Source of the DNA: Bradyrhizobium diazoefficiens USDA 110
GTDB lineage: Bacteria > Pseudomonadota > Alphaproteobacteria > Rhizobiales > Xanthobacteraceae
Assembly: GCF_000011365.1 (NCBI RefSeq)
Contig: NC_004463.1
Coordinates: forward strand, 868,001 to 932,000
DNA: 64,000 bases
Reading direction: 5' to 3'
In this document: piece after piece, positions 31,216-41,056 of the stretch
How the letters are laid out: each line of letters opens with the position of its first letter
Position numbering within the stretch: the first letter of the stretch is position 1
Notes under the pieces: model-generated
Databases searched by the model: none
What the model was told of the DNA's origin: nothing
What the model saw: only the letters and a program-made list of their open reading frames with translations
Translations under genes and position numbers: made by a program

Positions 31216-31322
31216 TCATTCCGGGGCGCGCGTAGCGCGAGCCCGGAATCTATTTCTCCACCATCTCTGACGCACGGTGGATTCCGGGCCTGCACCGCTG
31301 CGCGGCGCATCCCGGAATGACG
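31216..31322. repeat. Palindromic intergenic repeat, family C, copy 1
   Basis: Outer arms tcattccggggcgcgc and its inverse gcgcatcccggaatgacgg, with inner gcgcgtagcgcg and gcaccgctgcgcggcgc hairpins. Family C recurs at 31923, 38618 and 40437. Confidence 0.8.
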
Positions 31323-31350
31323 GCAGGGATGATGTCGTCGACCTCGCGAC

Positions 31351-31833
31351 CTATCTCCTGAAATCCAGCCGCCCTTCCGGAAAACATCCGTCGATGCGCG
31401 CGGCATCGACCACGCGCCCGACCCACGGCCGCGTGATCGCAGGGTTGGTCAGGTTGATGTACTTGCCAACCAGGCGATCCGCGCCCTCGCGCGCCGCATC
31501 GATCAGCCCGTGTCGGCGGCCATTGTCCCAGTCGAAACGCAGATAGATCCGGTTCCCCGCAACGCGAACGTCGGCGCGGCCCCGCTTCCATGTCTCCGGC
31601 GTGTCGCCGGCAATGGTTGGATCAGCGCCGCCGTTCCAGCGGCTTGCCCAGATGCCTTCAAGCGGATCGGCGCGCGAAGAAATGTCTGCCCAATGCGCCG
31701 CATTGCCGTCGGCTGCATCGCCGGAAAGCGTGGCGGCCGCGGCGTAGCTCATGACGTCAGAATCGTCCGGACCCGGGACGTCCATCGTGCCGAAAGGATT
31801 GCGGATGACGCGGTTCGTGTTGATCTGCTGCAT
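31351..31833 (-). CDS. Conserved hypothetical protein
   Basis: 160 aa, no signal peptide or membrane segment. It starts MQQINTNRVIRNPFGTMDVPGP and has a Trp-rich beta-type region (DPLEGIWASRWNGGADPTIAGDTPETWKRGRADVRVAGNRIYLRFDWDNGRRHGLIDAA) that looks like a small-molecule-binding beta barrel. A good GGAGAT ribosome-binding site precedes the ATG. I do not recognise a named family. It sits between two family C repeats. Confidence 0.65.
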   Translation of the reverse strand: MQQINTNRVIRNPFGTMDVPGPDDSDVMSYAAAATLSGDAADGNAAHWADISSRADPLEGIWASRWNGGADPTIAGDTPETWKRGRADVRVAGNRIYLRFDWDNGRRHGLIDAAREGADRLVGKYINLTNPAITRPWVGRVVDAARIDGCFPEGRLDFRR

Positions 31834-31922
31834 GACGATCTCCCGGCGTGTGTTGGCTTGATCGGCCAGCTCTATCGCCGGGGGGGCAAGGTGCGGCCAC
31901 CCGATTCCCGCTCTCTCCTCTG

Positions 31923-32032
31923 GTCATTCCGGGGCGCGCGTAGCGCGAACCCGGAATCCATCGCGCCACCATTTTCTGCGGCCCGATGGATTCCGGGCCT
32001 GCACCGCTTCGCGGCGCATCCCGGAATGACGG
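31923..32032. repeat. Palindromic intergenic repeat, family C, copy 2
   Basis: Nearly the same as copy 1: tcattccggggcgcgcgtag at the left and gcgcatcccggaatgacgg at the right. Confidence 0.8.
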
Positions 32033-32048
32033 ATGAGAGATGTGCGCC

Positions 32049-32720
32049 TTACGTCAAATGCTCCGCGAAGAATTCCATGCTGCGTGGCCAGGCGATGTCG
32101 GCACTCGCCTTGTCGTAGCTGGCGCGCTCGTCGCAATGAAAGCCGTGCTGGGCGCCGGGATAGATGAAGACCTCCACGTCCGGCCGTTTCGCCTTGACGG
32201 TCTCGACGTCGGTCAGGGGAATGCCGGCATCCTTCTCGCCGAAATGCAGTTGCGTCGGCACCTTCGGCGTCTCGTCGGCAAAGCGCACGACCGCGCCGCC
32301 GTAATAGCCGATCGCCGCCTTCAGGCCCGACAGCCGCGTCGCCGCGACGAAGGCGACGCTGCCGCCGAGGCAAAAGCCGATGATGCCGACCGGTCCGACG
32401 CCCTTCACCGCATCGATCGCGGCTTGGGTGTCGCGCAGCATCGCGGCCCAGTCGGGACTGGCGACGAACTTGCGCGCCTCGGCGATCTCGTCGGGCGTAT
32501 AGCCCGACTGGAAATTGGGCGAGGTGCGGTCGAAGATCGACGGCGCGATCGCGACATAGCCTTCGCTCGCCAGCCGATCGCAGACCGAGCGGATGTGATG
32601 ATTGACCCCGAATATCTCCTGGATCACCACCACCGCGCCCTTCGGGTTGCCTGCGGGATCGGCGCGATAGCCGCCCAGCTGGAAATTGTCGGAGGCCGTC
32701 AGTCTGATGTCTTGTCCCAC
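32049..32720 (-). CDS. Dienelactone hydrolase family protein
   Basis: 223 aa alpha/beta hydrolase. The nucleophile elbow IGFCLGGSVAFVAA carries Cys, as in dienelactone hydrolases, with a late Asp and the His in YPGAQHGFHCDERASYD. The N-terminus is cytosolic. Such enzymes hydrolyse dienelactone in chlorocatechol breakdown or other small esters; with no catechol genes nearby, the substrate is unknown. A family E repeat lies just upstream. Confidence 0.9.
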   Translation of the reverse strand: MGQDIRLTASDNFQLGGYRADPAGNPKGAVVVIQEIFGVNHHIRSVCDRLASEGYVAIAPSIFDRTSPNFQSGYTPDEIAEARKFVASPDWAAMLRDTQAAIDAVKGVGPVGIIGFCLGGSVAFVAATRLSGLKAAIGYYGGAVVRFADETPKVPTQLHFGEKDAGIPLTDVETVKAKRPDVEVFIYPGAQHGFHCDERASYDKASADIAWPRSMEFFAEHLT

Positions 32721-32762
32721 GCGGGTTGTCCTTCTTTGTTATTGCGAACTCAGCTCTCTCCC

Positions 32763-32873
32763 CTCATCCTGAGGAGCGCGCCCTTCGCGCGCGTCTCGAA
32801 GGATAGAGGCCGAGCTGCGAGAGGCGGGCCTGCATGGTTCGAGACGCGCGTTCCGCGCTCCACACCATGAGGG
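32763..32873. repeat. Palindromic intergenic repeat, family E
   Basis: Arms cctcatcctgaggagcgcgc at the left and gcgttccgcgctccacacca with tgagggg at the right, plus tcgaaggatag and gttcgagacgcgcg. Seen once in this window. Confidence 0.65.
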
Positions 32874-32880
32874 GTGACAG

Positions 32881-33222
32881 TTATTCCCACATCCAGTTCT
32901 CGCCGTAGTCCTCCTTCCATCCCGCCAGCCGTCCGTGGCGGAATTGCAGGAACAGGCGGTGGCGGTAGGGGATCAAGCCGCTGCCGCCGATGTTGCGAAG
33001 CGCGAGGTAGATTTCGTTGCCGGGACGTCCCCGCACATATTGCAGCGGCTGCCCCAAAGCGCGTGCGGATTGCTCGGCGTCCATGCCGAAGGCGAGCGGT
33101 GTGTTGTTCGATAAGGTCGCGACGAAGGGCCGGCGCGGCGGCACGGTGCCAAACGGTTCGGCCTGAACAGGCGCCGAGAAAAGTGTCGCCACGACGCCCG
33201 CAACCAACATCGCTTGCTTCAT
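32881..33222 (-). CDS. Small secreted protein, possibly BamE/SmpA-like fold
   Basis: 113 aa with a clear signal peptide (MKQAMLVAGVVATLFSAPVQA). The mature part includes FGMDAEQSARALGQPLQYVRGRPGNEIYLALRNIG and RLFLQFRHGRLAGWKEDYGENW. The pattern helix-GxPL-strand-strand-RLxLQFRxGRLxGWK resembles the SmpA/BamE/OmlA fold, though that is inference. It sits 25 bp downstream of an alpha/beta hydrolase gene on the same strand. Confidence 0.65.
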   Translation of the reverse strand: MKQAMLVAGVVATLFSAPVQAEPFGTVPPRRPFVATLSNNTPLAFGMDAEQSARALGQPLQYVRGRPGNEIYLALRNIGGSGLIPYRHRLFLQFRHGRLAGWKEDYGENWMWE

Positions 33223-33247
33223 CGGCTCAAATCCTCGTTCGGCCGGC

Positions 33248-34012
33248 CTATTGCGGCAAGTTCTTCAGGAAAGGCACGACCGCGTCAACAAAAGCCTTGG
33301 GCTGATCGATGTTGACGGCGTGTCCGGCGGCGGGGATCACGACCTTTTGTGCGCCGGGGATCTTGGCCGCCATGTAGTCGGATGCGGCCAGGAACGGCGT
33401 GTCGTCGGCGCCGACCACGATCAGCGACGGCACCGTGATATCGGGAAGTAGCTCGATCACCTTCGCATCGCGCTGGGTCAGCATGCCGCGTGCGGCGAGC
33501 GCCAGCCCGCTGGCGTTGCGATGACTAGCGGAGGCGCGCTCGCGCGTCGCCGCCTTCAGCACGTCGAGACCTTCGCGCTCGAGCCTGTCGGCGGTGGCAA
33601 GCGCCCGTGCGTTCCAGGCCTCGCGCGCATCGTCCTTCTTGAAGCCCGGGCCGGTGTCGATGATCAGCAGCGCGCGGACGCGTTGCGGATAAGCGCGCGT
33701 GAAGGCGAGCGACATGTAGCCGCCGAGCGACAGCCCGCCGATGACGGCGCGCTTCGAGCCGACGGCATCGAGGATCGCCGCCATGTCGCCGACGGTGAGC
33801 GCTTCGCTATAAGCCTTGGGGTCGTCGGGATAGTCGGACTGGCCGTGGCCGCGCATGTCCCACAAGACAAGCTTGTGGTCCTTCGCCAGCGCGTCGACCT
33901 GCTCACGCCACATCGCTGAGGTCGATGAGTAGCCGTGCGTGAGCAGCAGCGGCGGCCCGTCGCCATGGACCTCGTAATAGATTCCGACGCCGTCCCGATC
34001 GATCTTCGGCAT
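33248..34012 (-). CDS. Alpha/beta fold hydrolase
   Basis: 254 aa from the ATG at 34012 ([35 protein letters not shown]), chosen because an AAAGGCGGGAG stretch precedes it and the family begins there. The nucleophile is Ser in [15 protein letters not shown], with a late Asp ([11 protein letters not shown]) and His ([13 protein letters not shown]). It is similar to 3-oxoadipate enol-lactonases and related esterases; the substrate is unknown. Confidence 0.88.
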   Translation of the reverse strand: MPKIDRDGVGIYYEVHGDGPPLLLTHGYSSTSAMWREQVDALAKDHKLVLWDMRGHGQSDYPDDPKAYSEALTVGDMAAILDAVGSKRAVIGGLSLGGYMSLAFTRAYPQRVRALLIIDTGPGFKKDDAREAWNARALATADRLEREGLDVLKAATRERASASHRNASGLALAARGMLTQRDAKVIELLPDITVPSLIVVGADDTPFLAASDYMAAKIPGAQKVVIPAAGHAVNIDQPKAFVDAVVPFLKNLPQ

Positions 34013-34331
34013 TTCTCCCGCCTTTATTGTTTGTTTCGTCGCGGCCATCCTAGCCGCCGGGTTACCTCGAAGAAACCGCCTGAAGGCGATGGCATGCATG
34101 CTTGACGCGAGGTCTGCCGCTTTCCTTTGCATCATGCGCGCTGCGTCAGTTCCGTTCTCGCAACGCACAACATGCAAAGGCCGAGATGGCTTCGATCAAT
34201 TCCAGATTGCATTTGCCTCTGCGGCGGAACGCGATCATTCTTGCGATCAAGGTCGACGCCAGCCCGGTGGGCGTCCGCCAATACAAGTTGCCGCCGTAAG
34301 CGGCTTCATGCACCGGCAGGGGAAGACGCCT

Positions 34332-34823
34332 ATGCCAACTCTCACCATCAACGGGCGGAGTCTGTCCGTGGATGCGGCGAACGACACGCCGCTCCTCTGG
34401 GCTATCCGCGAGCAATTGCAGATGACCGGCACCAAGTTCGGCTGCGGTGCCGGCCTGTGCGGTGCCTGCACCGTGCACGTCAACGGCGAAGCCGTGCGCT
34501 CGTGCCAGACCATGGTCGGCGATGTTGCCGGCAAGAAGATCACCACCATCGAAGGCCTCTCCGCCAAGGGCGATCATCCGCTCCAGAAGGCATGGATCGC
34601 CGAGCAGGTTCCGCAATGCGGCTACTGCCAGTCCGGGCAGATCATGCAGGCAGCCTCGCTGCTCGCGAAGAATGCCAATCCGACCAAGGAAGAGGTCGTC
34701 GCACACATGGACGGCAATCTCTGCCGCTGCATGACCTATTCGCGGATCCAGAAGGCAATCATGCGTGCTGCAACCGAGATGCGCACTGCATCCGCCTCCG
34801 GCAATGAGCGGAGGCCCACATGA
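34332..34823 (+). CDS. (2Fe-2S)-binding subunit of an isoquinoline 1-oxidoreductase-like enzyme
   Basis: 163 aa. Residues start [22 protein letters not shown]. The plant-type [2Fe-2S] motif is [16 protein letters not shown] with a further Cys, and the C-terminal cluster is GYCQSGQ...NLCRCMTY (CxxC and CxC). This is the small electron-transfer subunit of the xanthine oxidase family, IorA type. The ATG at 34332 is the family start. It overlaps the next gene by four bases (ATGA). Confidence 0.92.
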   Translation: MPTLTINGRSLSVDAANDTPLLWAIREQLQMTGTKFGCGAGLCGACTVHVNGEAVRSCQTMVGDVAGKKITTIEGLSAKGDHPLQKAWIAEQVPQCGYCQSGQIMQAASLLAKNANPTKEEVVAHMDGNLCRCMTYSRIQKAIMRAATEMRTASASGNERRPT

Positions 34824-37111
34824 ATAAGCACGTGAACAACGTCGCCCCCGGGACGACCGATCTCAGTCGCCGCTCCTTCCTCGTCGGCGCCGCCGCGACC
34901 GGCCTCGTGCTCGGCTACGCCGGCGTGCCGGGCGTCGGCGAAGCGCTTGCTGCGCCTTCGAACTTCGAGCCGAGCGTCTGGTATGCGATCTCGCCTGACG
35001 GTCTCGTCACCGTGACCTGCGGCAAGGCCGACATGGGCCAGCACATCGCCTCCACCATGGCGCAGATCGTCTGCGAGGAGCTGGGCGCGAAATGGAGCGA
35101 CATGCGAGTGCAGCTCGCCTCCAACGATCCGAAGTTCAACGATCCCGTTCTGGGGGCGCAGATCACCGGCGGCAGCTGGTCAACCATGATGAATTTCGAG
35201 GCGATGAGCCGGGCGGGCGCTGCCGGCCGTATCGCGCTGACGGAAGCGGCGGCCGCAGCCATGGGCCTGCCGCCCTACTTCAAGGACCAGCTGGTGGTGC
35301 GCGACTCCATGGTCTCGCATCCGAAGTCGAAGAAGCAGATGTCGTTTGCCGACATCGTCAAGAGCGGCAAGGCGACCAAGACCTTCACGCCGGACGAGCT
35401 CAAGGCGATCAAGCTGAAGACGCCGGATCAATACACCATGATCGGCGTGTCGGTGCCGCAGCTCGACATCCCCTCCAAGACCAACGGCACCGCCAAGTAC
35501 GGCATCGACGTGATGCTGCCGGGCATGGTCTACGGCAAGGTGGTGACCCCGCCGGTGCGCTTCGGCGCCACGGTGAAATCGGTCGACGACAGCGAAGCAA
35601 AGAAGGTGCCCGGCTTCATCAAGGCCATCATCCTCGACGACAAGACCGGAACCACCTCCGGCTGGGTGGTCGCAGTGGCCGGCACCTATGCCAACGCGCG
35701 CAAGGCGGCGGATGCGCTGAAGATCGCCTATGACGGCGGTCCGAACGCCAAGCTGTCGAGCCAGTCGCTGCTCGACGAGGCCAAGCGGCTCCAGGGCCTC
35801 GAGGATTCCGGCCAGTTCTTCGTCAAGGACGGCGATCCCAATGCGGCCTTCGGTTCGGCGGCCAAGGTGGTGGAGGCCGAGTACACCACCAGCATCAACA
35901 TCCACGCGCCGCTGGAGCCGATGAACGCCACCGCGGAGTTCAAGGGCGACATCCTGCACATCTATTCCGGCAACCAGTTCGCGACGCGCTCCGGCGCGAT
36001 CGCCGCGGGCGCGGCCGGGATCGATCCGAAGTTCGTGGTGATGCACCAGCATTGGCTGGGCGGCGGCTTCGGCCGGCGTCTCGATGCCGACATGATGATT
36101 CCGGCCGTGCAGGCGGCAAAGGCGGTCGGCAAGCCGGTGAAGGTGATCTATTCGCGCGAGAACGACATGACGATGGATTTCTCGCGTCCGCTCACCTACC
36201 AGAAGGTGAAGGCCGGCGTGGACGGCGACGGCAAGCTCATCGCGCTCAGCCACGACGTCGTCTCCGCCTGGCCGACCGCGCGCTGGGGAATCCCCGATTT
36301 CCTGACGCCATCGGTCGACAAGAAGGGGCCGCTCGACAGCTTCACGGTGAACGGTGCCGACTTCTTCTACACCGTGCCCAACCATTATGTGCGCGCGATC
36401 AAGAACGAGCTCGCGCACAATGCGACGCCGTCCGGGCAGCTTCGCTCGGTGGCGCCCGGCTGGACCTTCTGGGCGGTCGAAAGCATGATCGACGAGATCG
36501 CGGCTGCGACCGGCAAGGATCCCGCGCAGTTCCGCATCTCGCTGCTCGACGGTGCCGGCAAGAACGACGGCGGCGCGCAGCGGCTGCGCAACACGCTGCT
36601 CGCCGCGATGGGACTGTCCGGCTACGGCACCAGGCAACTGCCGAAAGGCGAGGGCATGGGCGTCGCCTGCGTCTCGTCGCAGGAGCGCGCGACCGCAAGC
36701 TGGACGGCGTGCGTCGCCCATGTCGCGGTGGCGCCGTCGGGTGAGGTGACCGTGAAGAAGCTCACGGTCGCAACCGATGTCGGCACCCAGGTGCATCCCG
36801 ACAACATCCGCGCCCAAGTCGAGGGTGCGGCGCTGTGGGGCCTGTCGCTGGCGATGTACGAGAAGGCGACGCTCAAGGGCGGTGGCATCGAGCAGACCAA
36901 TTTCGACAGCTACACGCCCTTGCGCATGAGCCAGATGCCCGAGGTCGCGGTCACCGTGATCGCCAATGGCGAGAAGGCCACCGGCGTCGGCGAGCCGGCG
37001 GTGACGGTGATCGCCCCCGCCATCGGCAACGCCATCTTCAATGCTTCCGGCGCCCGCGTGCGCGCGCTGCCGATCACGGCCGAGGCCGTGAAGGGCGCAA
37101 TGAAGGCGTAA
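34820..37111 (+). CDS. Molybdopterin-binding subunit, xanthine dehydrogenase family (IorB-like)
   Basis: 763 aa. A twin-arginine signal ([17 protein letters not shown]) points to export of the folded cofactor-loaded complex to the periplasm. Aldehyde oxidase/xanthine dehydrogenase cofactor-binding segments include [31 protein letters not shown] and [18 protein letters not shown]. Translationally coupled to the 2Fe-2S subunit, together they resemble isoquinoline 1-oxidoreductase IorAB and periplasmic aldehyde dehydrogenases. No cytochrome subunit or MoCo-insertion chaperone gene is adjacent. The substrate is unknown. Confidence 0.9.
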   Translation: MNKHVNNVAPGTTDLSRRSFLVGAAATGLVLGYAGVPGVGEALAAPSNFEPSVWYAISPDGLVTVTCGKADMGQHIASTMAQIVCEELGAKWSDMRVQLASNDPKFNDPVLGAQITGGSWSTMMNFEAMSRAGAAGRIALTEAAAAAMGLPPYFKDQLVVRDSMVSHPKSKKQMSFADIVKSGKATKTFTPDELKAIKLKTPDQYTMIGVSVPQLDIPSKTNGTAKYGIDVMLPGMVYGKVVTPPVRFGATVKSVDDSEAKKVPGFIKAIILDDKTGTTSGWVVAVAGTYANARKAADALKIAYDGGPNAKLSSQSLLDEAKRLQGLEDSGQFFVKDGDPNAAFGSAAKVVEAEYTTSINIHAPLEPMNATAEFKGDILHIYSGNQFATRSGAIAAGAAGIDPKFVVMHQHWLGGGFGRRLDADMMIPAVQAAKAVGKPVKVIYSRENDMTMDFSRPLTYQKVKAGVDGDGKLIALSHDVVSAWPTARWGIPDFLTPSVDKKGPLDSFTVNGADFFYTVPNHYVRAIKNELAHNATPSGQLRSVAPGWTFWAVESMIDEIAAATGKDPAQFRISLLDGAGKNDGGAQRLRNTLLAAMGLSGYGTRQLPKGEGMGVACVSSQERATASWTACVAHVAVAPSGEVTVKKLTVATDVGTQVHPDNIRAQVEGAALWGLSLAMYEKATLKGGGIEQTNFDSYTPLRMSQMPEVAVTVIANGEKATGVGEPAVTVIAPAIGNAIFNASGARVRALPITAEAVKGAMKA

Positions 37112-37135
37112 GCCGGTCGAAGGCTGCCAGAGATC

Positions 37136-37172
37136 ATCCGCCGGAGGGCAACTTCCGGCGGATTTGTTGTTA
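37136..37172 (+). terminator. Rho-independent terminator after the IorAB-like operon
   Basis: Stem atccgccgg / ccggcggat with a 10-base loop, followed by a T-rich tail (ttgttgtt). It begins 25 bases after the stop codon. Confidence 0.72.
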
Positions 37173-37200
37173 TGCGGAACGCCGCATCCACATATTCGCT

Positions 37201-37300
37201 GTCATGCCCCGCGCAGGCGGGGCATCCAGTACGCCGCGGCCTTTCCGTATCCTCACGCTGCCTCTGGAATACTGGATCACCCGCCTTCGCGGGTGATGAC
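37201..37300. repeat. Palindromic intergenic repeat, family B, copy 2
   Basis: Hairpins ccccgcgcaggcgggg and cccgccttcgcggg next to catccagtacg and tactggatcac. The same architecture as the copies at 4894 and 44553. Confidence 0.75.
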
Positions 37301-37510
37301 AGTGGGACCCAAATTCCCCTTTATCTTCAATGGCCGTTCTACTGTGCATGGGGTTGTTTTTGACTGTTTTGCAGTTCCCGTCTCGGGAACAGAAATCCGT
37401 AAAATTGCGCGCAATTCCGGAAGGTTCCATTGAGCACGCCTCTTAAGGGCCGGAGAACCTGATCCGGCTTAGGCTTTCGCCCGAAACACTCCCGTTCTCT
37501 TGGGGAAGCC

Positions 37511-38605
37511 ATGAACGCCTCAGTGAAACCCGCCGCCAAACGCCGGCTTCTGCTCGCCTCTGACCGGAGCGACGAGAGCACCGAGCTTGCCAGCATCCTG
37601 AAGGCGGTCGGCGACGTCTCGACGGTGACGACCCAGGACATCCCCGAGAAGCCCTCGCGCGATCTCTCCGGCCTCGTGGTCGACATCAATCTGCGCTCGC
37701 CCGAGAGCGTGCAGCGGGTGCGCAACAAGCTGCGCGGCGATGCCTATCGTTCGATGCCGCGGCTGTTCGTGCTCGCCGATGCCCTGCACCACGGCACCAT
37801 GCAGGCCTGGGCGCTGGGCGCCACCGACACGATCTCGCGGCCGCTTCAGGCCGACGCGATCCTGCAGCGCATCCGCGCCGCGTTTCCCGACACCGCCACC
37901 TATGACGCGACCGATCGCGGCAAGACACTCAACCGCGGCGTCGAGGCGGCGCACGCGGTGCTCGCCAAGATGTTCGAGAAGCTGCCGCTCGGCGTGCCCC
38001 TGACCTTCGACGACGTCATCGCCGCCGAGAGCAAGATCCTGAAGGCGATGAAGCACTCCTCGCTGCGCGAGTGGCTCACCACGGTCGGCTGCCACCATGT
38101 CGGCAGCTATCGCCACTGCCTGTTCGTCACCGGATTTGCCGTCGCCTTCGCGCAGCATCTCGGCATGCGCGAGGACGACCAGCGCCGCCTGACCCGTGCC
38201 GCGCTGCTGCACGACGTCGGCAAGGCCTTCGTTCCTTCCGCGCTGCTCGACAAGCCCGGCAAGCTCACCGACGAGGAGATGGACGAGGTCCGCCAGCATC
38301 CGCGCCGCGGCTATGACGCGCTCGCAGCCCAGGGCGGCTTCCCGCCGGAGATGCTCGACGTCGTGCTGCATCACCACGAATTCCTCGACGGCAGCGGTTA
38401 TCCCAACGGCCTGTCGTCGAACCAGATCAGCGACATCGTGCGGCTGACGACGATCGTCGACATCTACGCCGCCCTGGTGGAGAAGCGCGCCTACCGCATG
38501 CCCTTCACCCACTCCCGCGCCTTCACGATGATGGAAGGCATGGGCGGCAAGCTCGACCAGCAGCTGCTGCAGGCGTTCAGGCCCGTGGCGCTGGGGTCGT
38601 TTTGA
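37511..38605 (+). CDS. HD-GYP domain protein with a degenerate receiver-like N-terminus
   Basis: 364 aa. The C-terminal metal-dependent phosphohydrolase domain has RAALLHDVGKAFVP (HD) and HHHEFLDGSGYPNGLSSNQIS (HHExxDGxGYP), the full HD-GYP signature of cyclic-di-GMP phosphodiesterases. Residues about 1-125 look like a receiver domain (RLLLASDRSDESTELASILKAVGDVSTV...), but I do not see the standard phosphoacceptor triad. It therefore probably controls cyclic-di-GMP turnover without normal phosphorelay input. Ribosome-binding site GGGGAAG precedes the ATG. Confidence 0.9.
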   Translation: MNASVKPAAKRRLLLASDRSDESTELASILKAVGDVSTVTTQDIPEKPSRDLSGLVVDINLRSPESVQRVRNKLRGDAYRSMPRLFVLADALHHGTMQAWALGATDTISRPLQADAILQRIRAAFPDTATYDATDRGKTLNRGVEAAHAVLAKMFEKLPLGVPLTFDDVIAAESKILKAMKHSSLREWLTTVGCHHVGSYRHCLFVTGFAVAFAQHLGMREDDQRRLTRAALLHDVGKAFVPSALLDKPGKLTDEEMDEVRQHPRRGYDALAAQGGFPPEMLDVVLHHHEFLDGSGYPNGLSSNQISDIVRLTTIVDIYAALVEKRAYRMPFTHSRAFTMMEGMGGKLDQQLLQAFRPVALGSF

Positions 38606-38617
38606 CTTCTTGACGAG

Positions 38618-38715
38618 TCATTCCGGGGCGCGCGCAGCGCGAACTATGGTGCGCAGTTGCGCACCTGAGAATCTCGAGGTTCCGGGTTCGGTGCTTTGCA
38701 CCGCCCCGGAACGAC
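38618..38715. repeat. Palindromic intergenic repeat, family C, copy 3
   Basis: tcattccggggcgcgcgcag at the left, a central gcgcagttgcgc, and gctttgcaccgccccggaac at the right. Lies between convergent genes. Confidence 0.75.
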
Positions 38716-38720
38716 TGTGG

Positions 38721-40301
38721 TCACCCCACCATCTTCCTCAGCTCCGCCTTCGCCACCTTCTCTAGCGTCGAGCGCGGCATGTCGTCGACCAGCCTGATCT
38801 CGCGCGGCACCTTGAAGTCGGCGAGGCCTTTGCGGCAGGCGGCCATCACGCTGTCATGCAGGTCCGGCGCTGCGCCCGCGACGCCGCCGTGCGGGATGAT
38901 GAAGACGACCGGCACCTCGTCCAGCATCGGGTGCTTCTTCGCCACCACCGCCGCCTCGCGCACGCCGGGGACGAGCGCGATCACCTGCTCGATCTCGGAG
39001 GCCGCGACGTTCTCGCCGCCGACCTTCAGCATGTCCTTGGCGCGGTCGCCGAACCTGATGAAGCCGTTCGCCAGCCGCTCGACGCGGTCGCCGGTGAGGA
39101 AGAAGCCGTGCGCGTCGAAGCTCTCGCGCGTGGCTTTCTCGTTGTGGAGATATTCGGCGAACAGCGACAGGCCGCGGATGCCCTTGATCGAGAGATTGCC
39201 GGTGTCGCCGACCTCGGTCGGCCGTCCGTCATCGTCGGTGATCCGGATCTGGTACTCAGGCGCGGCGCGGCCGATCGACATCGGGATGTTGGGCTGATCG
39301 ACCTCGCCGACGATGCCGTGGGTGATGGTCTCGGTCATGCCCCACCAGCCGATGATCTTGACGCCGAACGCGGCAAAGGCCGGCGGCTCGTTGACGGCGC
39401 TGCCCCACAGGCGGAATTTGTGGTCCTTCGGGATCTCCTGCTCGAGCAGCGCCTTCATGCAGAAGGGAATGGTCGAGGTCCAGGTCGAGCCGTGCTCGCG
39501 CGCGACGCGCCAGAACCGGCTTGCGGAGAAGCGCGGCTGAATCACGCAGGTCGCCCCGACCCAAAGCGTCGCCAGCATGGAGTAGGCCAGCGCGTTGGTG
39601 TGAAACAGCGGCAGATAGGCCTGGTGCACGTCGCCGGCGTGCAGATCCTCATGCGCGGCGTTGACCTTGGCGCCCCACAGCGCGTTGGCGTGGGTCCACA
39701 GCACCGCCTTCGGCCGCGATGTCGTGCCGGAGGTGTATTGCACGCTGCACGGCGCGAGCGGATCGGCCACGCGCCTCGGGCGGTCGGCGCTGTCGGCGAA
39801 CAGCGCCTCGAAGCTGTCGCCGTGCGCGACGGGCTGTGCCGGCGCCGCGCCCGCATCGTGCGAGGTCACCGCGATCCAGCGCAGATTGCGGCAGTGCTTT
39901 GCAAGGATCTCGGCGTAGGACGGTTGCGTGATGGCGGCAACCGCGCCGCAATGATCCGCAAAATATTCCATCTCGGCCGGCGCCGAACGCGTGTTTGTGG
40001 TCACTGCGATGGTGCCCAGCTCGACGCAGGCAAACCAGGCCAGCAGCGCCTCGATGCAATTGTCCAGGTGAATGAGCACATATTCGCCCGGCCTGACGCC
40101 GCGCTTCGCCAGCCCCGCCGCGAGCGCGCCGACCCGCTCGTGAAACTCGCCATAGCTCCAGTGCCGCGCCGGCGCGTCGAACGGCGCCCAGATCAGGAAC
40201 GGATGTGAGCTGCGCACCTCGGCGCGCATCTTCAGGAGCCAGGGCACATCCAGCCCGTCAAACGGGCCCACGATTCCGGCTGCGGTCTGTTGATTGGGCA
40301 T
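38721..40301 (-). CDS. ATP-dependent acyl-CoA synthetase (AMP-binding family)
   Basis: 526 aa. The adenylate-forming P-loop-like motif is YTSGTTSRPKAVLWTH, the A5 region GWWGMTETITHG, the hinge GDRAKDMLKVGGENVAASEIE, and the C-terminal catalytic Lys lies in STLEKVAKAELRK. It is closest in pattern to the CaiC/long-chain acyl-CoA ligase group. The substrate acid cannot be assigned. A strong GGGAGG ribosome-binding site precedes the ATG. Confidence 0.9.
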   Translation of the reverse strand: MPNQQTAAGIVGPFDGLDVPWLLKMRAEVRSSHPFLIWAPFDAPARHWSYGEFHERVGALAAGLAKRGVRPGEYVLIHLDNCIEALLAWFACVELGTIAVTTNTRSAPAEMEYFADHCGAVAAITQPSYAEILAKHCRNLRWIAVTSHDAGAAPAQPVAHGDSFEALFADSADRPRRVADPLAPCSVQYTSGTTSRPKAVLWTHANALWGAKVNAAHEDLHAGDVHQAYLPLFHTNALAYSMLATLWVGATCVIQPRFSASRFWRVAREHGSTWTSTIPFCMKALLEQEIPKDHKFRLWGSAVNEPPAFAAFGVKIIGWWGMTETITHGIVGEVDQPNIPMSIGRAAPEYQIRITDDDGRPTEVGDTGNLSIKGIRGLSLFAEYLHNEKATRESFDAHGFFLTGDRVERLANGFIRFGDRAKDMLKVGGENVAASEIEQVIALVPGVREAAVVAKKHPMLDEVPVVFIIPHGGVAGAAPDLHDSVMAACRKGLADFKVPREIRLVDDMPRSTLEKVAKAELRKMVG

Positions 40302-40436
40302 GCGTCCTCCCGTGCAGCCTGCATCTTGATGGCGGCTGCCTTTTGATTATTGCGTCTTCCTGCCACCGGACGGCGCGGGGAGCAAATCGGGGGCGGTGTG
40401 CGCTGTGCAGTGGCCGCGCGCTCGTTCTCTCATTCG

Positions 40437-40516
40437 TCATTCCGGGATGGTCCGAAGGACCAGACCCGGAATCTCGAGATTCCGGGTTCGATGCTTCGCA
40501 TCGCCCCGGAATGACG
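40437..40516. repeat. Palindromic intergenic repeat, family C, copy 4
   Basis: tcattccgggatggtccgaa at the left and gcatcgccccggaatgacga at the right, with gaatctcgagattcc in the middle, itself a perfect hairpin. A shorter variant of family C. Confidence 0.72.
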
Positions 40517-40519
40517 AGT

Positions 40520-40930
40520 CTAGTTTTCGTACGACGAGATCTCGATCAGGCTGCCGTCCGGATCCCTGCAATAGACCGAGCGCAGCGTGCCGCGGGCGCC
40601 CTGCTTGGGAACCGGGCCCTCCTCGATCGCGACGCCATGTGCCTGCAAATGCGCCACCACCTCGTCGGGCGCGGCGGAGGTGAGGAAGCACAGATCCTCG
40701 CTGCCGGCGGTCTGGTGATCGGCGGTGAACCACTCGACCTTGTCGGCATCGCGCGGCCGGACGTTGATCTTCTGGTTACCGAATTGAAGGGAAGTCCGCG
40801 GCGCTTTGCCGCCGCCGGGGTCGAACACCTTGACTTCCATGCCGAGAATCTTGCGGTACCACTCCGCGGTCACCGCGACGTCGGCGACGTTGATCACGAG
40901 GTGATCGAGGGCCTCGACCTTGACCGGCAT
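40520..40930 (-). CDS. VOC family protein (glyoxalase/bleomycin resistance fold)
   Basis: 136 aa, two beta-alpha-beta-beta-beta repeats. VEALDHLVINVADVAVTAEWYRKILGMEV is the first repeat with a potential metal-binding His, and VYCRDPDGSLIEISSYEN the second with the Glu ligand. Similar proteins include fosfomycin-resistance-like and biuret/virulence VOC proteins, but the function is undetermined. AAGG-type ribosome-binding site before the ATG. Same strand as the acyl-CoA synthetase but separated by a repeat. Confidence 0.88.
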   Translation of the reverse strand: MPVKVEALDHLVINVADVAVTAEWYRKILGMEVKVFDPGGGKAPRTSLQFGNQKINVRPRDADKVEWFTADHQTAGSEDLCFLTSAAPDEVVAHLQAHGVAIEEGPVPKQGARGTLRSVYCRDPDGSLIEISSYEN

Positions 40931-41056
40931 GCCTTATCCTTTCGTCGCCATGTGCGTTGCGCACTTTCCGCGTGCTTCCGGCTTTGTTACAACGCCGCCG
41001 ACGACGCTTTCAAGATATCTGGCTTTCAAGAACAACACGTTGGGAGAACCCTTGAA

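Noticed and set aside
35180..36817. A 545-codon minus-strand frame opposite the IorB-like gene
   Set aside because: Antisense shadow of a protein with clear family motifs; the His/Arg/Ala-rich sequence is typical of reversed high-GC coding DNA.
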